Source: a bacterium (GTDB taxonomy: Bacteria; Ratteibacteria; UBA8468). Taken from it: a stretch of DNA of 7,958 nt. Positions 5,767-7,958 of the stretch are shown piece by piece (the first letter of the stretch is position 1; each line of letters starts with the position of its first letter). The position numbers and the translations under genes are program-made. Where the stretch lies: assembly GCA_030672255.1 (NCBI GenBank), contig DAOVGU010000222.1, positions 1 through 7,958 on the forward strand. The letters run 5' to 3'. Under the pieces are notes generated by a model, which was given only the letters and a program-made list of their open reading frames with translations, made no database searches and was not told where the DNA came from.

Positions 5767-5795
5767 ATTATAGCATATTTTTATCTTCGGGATAA
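5767..5795 (-). promoter_or_regulatory. Sigma70-type promoter with extended -10
   Basis: The minus strand reads TTATCC (5795-5790), 17 bases, then TATAAT (5772-5767). The -10 is a perfect consensus preceded by TGC, giving the extended form TGnTATAAT; the -35 is weak (three of six), which an extended -10 can tolerate. Predicted transcription start is near 5760, at or next to the ATG of the methyltransferase remnant, so that gene would have been leaderless or nearly so. Today the promoter could serve the nucleotidyltransferase gene through a leader of roughly 180 bases. Confidence 0.5.
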
Positions 5796-5882
5796 ATCGA
5801 ACCTTTCAATATTTTTATTTGTCTGTTATTGTAGAGAAGAGAATAGATATGTCAGGAAGAACAATCTTCTGGTGGTAATTTT

Positions 5883-5905
5883 GTCAAATGTTGAGACCTG
5901 ACCCC
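5883..5905 (-). repeat. REP-like dispersed motif at the GT9 3' end
   Basis: The minus strand reads GGGG then TCAGGTCTCAACATTTGAC, with GTCA/TGAC at its ends. From memory this exact string recurs between genes in many unrelated genomes and is associated with REP-associated Y1 (IS200-like) transposases; no transposase is present here and there is no second copy in the window. It overlaps the last codons of the GT9 gene and supplies its TGA stop. Confidence 0.5.
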
Positions 5906-7071
5906 TTATTTTTAGTTTTTATTAAATCAATTGCGGCATTGTAGATATCCTCCGGGGTAATTGTCTTCATACATTCGTGGTAGGGTCTGTGGTGGCAGAG
6001 ATTTTCATCACAATAAAGTCGGCAGGGGAAATTCTTCTCTATTAGGCGAAAATTTCCATAAGGTCCTGTTTCCCAGGATTTGGAAGGACCAAAGATAGCG
6101 ACTACCGGAGTCCCTAATGTAGAGGCGATATGCATCGGAGCACAATCCCCACAGATAAAAAGGTCAAAACTTTTAATCATAGAGGCAAGCTCTCTTAAGG
6201 TTGTTTTTCCGCATAGGGAGATAGTTTTCTCTCTGACAGCAGAACTTATTTTTTCTGCCAATTTCATTTCAGTGATAGAACCAGTAATAACTATTTTTGC
6301 TCCAAACTCTCTTATTAAGTGGGAGATAAGGGTAACATATCCCTCCGGATACCAGCATTTAAGTTTCTTCCTTCCTCCCGGATGCACACCAATAACCAGA
6401 TCATTATCTGAGATGCCATTGACTCTGAATACCACTCTTTTGAATTCTTCTTCAGATGAGGAAAGATAAATCTCCGGTCTTGCAGTATTAATCTTTGCTC
6501 CCAAAAAATTCAGGATATCAAGATGGTAAGCAATTTTGTGCTTTATTTTTTTGAAGGGGACAACCTTTGTTAAAAAATAACTACCACCACCAACCCCATA
6601 GCTTACCCGATGATATGCCCGGCTAAAGAAAAGAATAAAAAGAATATTTCTTATATCCCCCCGGAGGTCAATCGCCAGGTCAAACTGTTCCTTCCTGAGT
6701 CTTCTAATCGTCTTAAAGTACTCACTCATTCCCTTGCCGATACTACTCGGATAAAACCAGAAAGCATCATAAAGCAATATCTCATCAATGAAGGGATTGT
6801 TCTTTAGAATTTCTGCCTCCTTTCTTCCGGTTAGAAAGGAGATTTTTGCCTCAGGAAACATCTCCCGAAGAGGCTTCAGGACAGGGGTAGTCATCACAAC
6901 ATCGCCGATATAGGCGGTTCGGACAACCAGTATTTTTTTGATTGAATCTCTTTTGATGCCTTTTTTTCTTCTTAAGAGGGTAAATGGCTTTATCAACAAA
7001 AATCCTAAAATATCAATAAAAAGGGTAGTTGCTAATTTCTTCTTATTAACTATCTTATAGCGTAAGGGCAT
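5884..7071 (-). CDS. GT9-family glycosyltransferase (heptosyltransferase-like)
   Basis: The 395-residue product shows the ADP-heptose:LPS heptosyltransferase fold. The N-terminal lobe has KILVVRTAYIGDVVMTTPVLKPLRE (47-70), with D57 at the position of the catalytic aspartate of WaaC/WaaF. The C-terminal lobe has IGVHPGG (227-233), VITGS (261-265), the donor-binding stretch FICGDCAPMHIASTLGTPVVAIFG (305-328), and the cysteine set C350, C354, C359, C367 seen in many GT9 proteins. An extra 45-residue N-terminal segment with a hydrophobic patch (about 14-29) could touch the membrane. It probably adds a heptose or similar sugar to lipid A core or another glycan at the inner membrane. It follows the acyltransferase gene by 88 bases, a functionally matched pair. 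No Shine-Dalgarno is seen. The final residues GSGLNI and the stop derive from a dispersed repeat. Confidence 0.9.
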   Translation of the reverse strand: MPLRYKIVNKKKLATTLFIDILGFLLIKPFTLLRRKKGIKRDSIKKILVVRTAYIGDVVMTTPVLKPLREMFPEAKISFLTGRKEAEILKNNPFIDEILLYDAFWFYPSSIGKGMSEYFKTIRRLRKEQFDLAIDLRGDIRNILFILFFSRAYHRVSYGVGGGSYFLTKVVPFKKIKHKIAYHLDILNFLGAKINTARPEIYLSSSEEEFKRVVFRVNGISDNDLVIGVHPGGRKKLKCWYPEGYVTLISHLIREFGAKIVITGSITEMKLAEKISSAVREKTISLCGKTTLRELASMIKSFDLFICGDCAPMHIASTLGTPVVAIFGPSKSWETGPYGNFRLIEKNFPCRLYCDENLCHHRPYHECMKTITPEDIYNAAIDLIKTKNKGSGLNI

Positions 7072-7114
7072 GTTTTAAAAGCACAGTAAACTATAAAACA
7101 TTTGTCACACAATA

Positions 7115-7191
7115 GCCAACCAAGGTTGGCAACTACATAACCCCGTATTTAATACGGGGTTATGTAGTGGCCGTCCCTGCGGAAGCAGGGA
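7115..7191. repeat. Hairpin repeat cluster with a perfect 37-bp palindrome
   Basis: Three palindromes lie together. 7115-7130 is GCCAACC-AA-GGTTGGC. 7132-7168 is perfect: 18-bp arms beginning ACTACATAACCCC on the left and reading the same on the other strand from the right, around a single T at 7150. 7174-7191 is TCCCTGC-GGAA-GCAGGGA with a GNRA loop, enclosed by GCC..GGC. Module types, linkers (TGTAGTGGCC) and the CCCTGC stem match the cluster at 1586-1689, while other stems differ in sequence but keep their geometry. The cluster spans the stop codon of the acyltransferase gene and most of the gap to the GT9 gene. Transcribed, it would form strong stems between the two messages and could tune the expression of the second. 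Confidence 0.8.
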
Positions 7192-7958
7192 TTACTCGGC
7201 TTTGTTCTTTATGTGATGCTACCAGGAGATTGTTTTCTTCAAACTCCTCCCAGAATTCCCAGAGGGAAGGATACTGACAAACATACTTCTCCAATAGTTT
7301 AACAAACTGTTCAAAAATTTTTTCTTCAGTTTCTCCATCAACCTTAAGAGGCGGTTCAATTATTATTCGTTGCCTTTTCCCTTCTCTAACCACAAAGGCG
7401 GGAACTATTGAGGAACCGGTTCTTTTGGCTAAAGATATAACATTCTTTGGAAAAAGCATCTCTTTTCCCAAAAAATTAAAGGGAGCATATCCTTTTCCGA
7501 TGTATTTTACTAACCCCACACCATCGGCGGCAATGATTAATATCTGATTTTCCTTTAAACAGTTATAGGCAGAACGTAAAAATTTATCTATCGGAATAAA
7601 TTTAGCAGGAATTTGCTCTTCAATCTTTTTTCTTTGTCTTTGTGAAATATACTTTTGAATAAGACTGAGTTCACTGCGACCCATATGGTAGGAAATCTGG
7701 TTGATTTTGTAACCGGAAAGTCCCAATCCAACCTGCAGCAGCTGTTTTGCGCCAAAATGGGAAGTAGCTAATATCACCCCTTTCCCCTTTGCCAGCTCTT
7801 TGTTCAAAAATTCCAGACCCTCAAAGGATACAAAGTTTGCCAAATTTGTTCGATTCAACCGAGGATACTTGGTCAGTTCGAGAACATTTCTACAGTGATT
7901 CTGGAGGTTATTTCTAATTATTCTTTTCAATTCTTCTTTCTCTCTGGCTGGGAATGCT
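7160..7958 (-). CDS. LpxL/HtrB-type lysophospholipid acyltransferase, 5' end beyond window
   Basis: The frame is open to the right edge: codons upstream of the TTG at 7930-7928 read AFPAREKEE and continue off the window, so 7930 is not the true start and the membrane-anchor N-terminus is missing. The visible part shows the acyltransferase fold: KGVILATSHFG with the catalytic histidine at 7759-7757, AADGVG followed by the FLGKEMLFPKN stretch, a LAKRTGSSIVPAFV block, and the C-terminal LWEFWEEF. These enzymes put secondary acyl chains on lipid A or related glycolipids at the inner membrane. The residue in the acidic position of the usual H-x4-D/E motif is glutamine (HFGAKQ), a variant that raises doubt about the exact reaction. 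The last residues VIPASAGTATT and the stop are encoded by a hairpin repeat. It pairs with the GT9 gene downstream. Confidence 0.87.
   Translation of the reverse strand, partial: AFPAREKEELKRIIRNNLQNHCRNVLELTKYPRLNRTNLANFVSFEGLEFLNKELAKGKGVILATSHFGAKQLLQVGLGLSGYKINQISYHMGRSELSLIQKYISQRQRKKIEEQIPAKFIPIDKFLRSAYNCLKENQILIIAADGVGLVKYIGKGYAPFNFLGKEMLFPKNVISLAKRTGSSIVPAFVVREGKRQRIIIEPPLKVDGETEEKIFEQFVKLLEKYVCQYPSLWEFWEEFEENNLLVASHKEQSRVIPASAGTATT

Noticed and set aside
5713..5901. 62-codon plus-strand open frame in the 5582-5883 gap
   Set aside because: No motif, spans the minus-strand promoter and the REP-like motif, and has no ribosome binding site.
6080..6807. Plus-strand open frames opposite the GT9 gene (6080-6469, 6610-6807)
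   Set aside because: Antisense shadows of strongly supported GT9 coding sequence.
7132..7168. Rho-independent terminator
   Set aside because: The palindrome is perfect and strong but no U tract follows on either strand, and recurrence of the module elsewhere marks it as a dispersed repeat first; attenuation remains possible.
7160..7930. TTG at 7930 as the real acyltransferase start
   Set aside because: The frame stays open to the window edge with family-like sequence upstream, and no ribosome binding site precedes the TTG, so the gene is truncated by the window.

Overview
The window reads as a piece of a moderately AT-rich Gram-negative bacterial chromosome. At its right end lie two lipopolysaccharide-type genes on the minus strand: a 5'-truncated lipid A acyltransferase (LpxL/HtrB) family gene, followed by a GT9 heptosyltransferase-family gene. 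The protein style and the abundance of small palindromic repeats recall uncultivated lineages such as Omnitrophota, but this is a low-confidence impression; no rRNA, tRNA or marker gene fixes the taxon.

Every convincing gene is on the minus strand, so the order of reading is right to left. 7958-5884: acyltransferase and GT9, the envelope pair. 5883-5582: a 302-base gap with a degraded repeat, a sigma70-like promoter, a 22-codon remnant that looks like the first residues of a SAM methyltransferase, and a 19-codon ORF overlapping the next start. 5581-5081: small nucleotidyltransferase-fold protein. 5086-5007: an 80-bp imperfect palindrome resembling an integron attC site. 4948-4097: SAM methyltransferase. 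3998-1667: an M61-like zinc peptidase and a nitrilase-family hydrolase, 16 bases apart. 1689-1160: a repeat-packed non-coding stretch with a hairpin cluster, a second attC-like copy, and a 136-bp miniature inverted-repeat element with an 8-bp target duplication. 1159-395: a single-chain two-DTG aspartic protease. 261-1: the first 87 residues of another nucleotidyltransferase-fold protein, cut by the window edge.

Two themes stand out. First, the left two thirds look like an accessory region: unrelated single genes in one orientation, uneven base composition by eye, and two related attC-like sites, one of which contains the stop codon of the nucleotidyltransferase. This layout is what a gene-cassette array would look like, although the sites are not canonical and no integrase is in the window. 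Second, at least three neighbouring genes (nitrilase, GT9, acyltransferase) have their last codons and stop codon supplied by a dispersed palindromic repeat, so repeats have repeatedly landed at, and rewritten, protein C-termini.

Functionally, the GT9 and acyltransferase genes probably act together at the inner membrane in lipid A/core or related glycolipid synthesis. The M61-like peptidase and nitrilase are probably co-transcribed. No partnership among the remaining genes can be shown from sequence alone.
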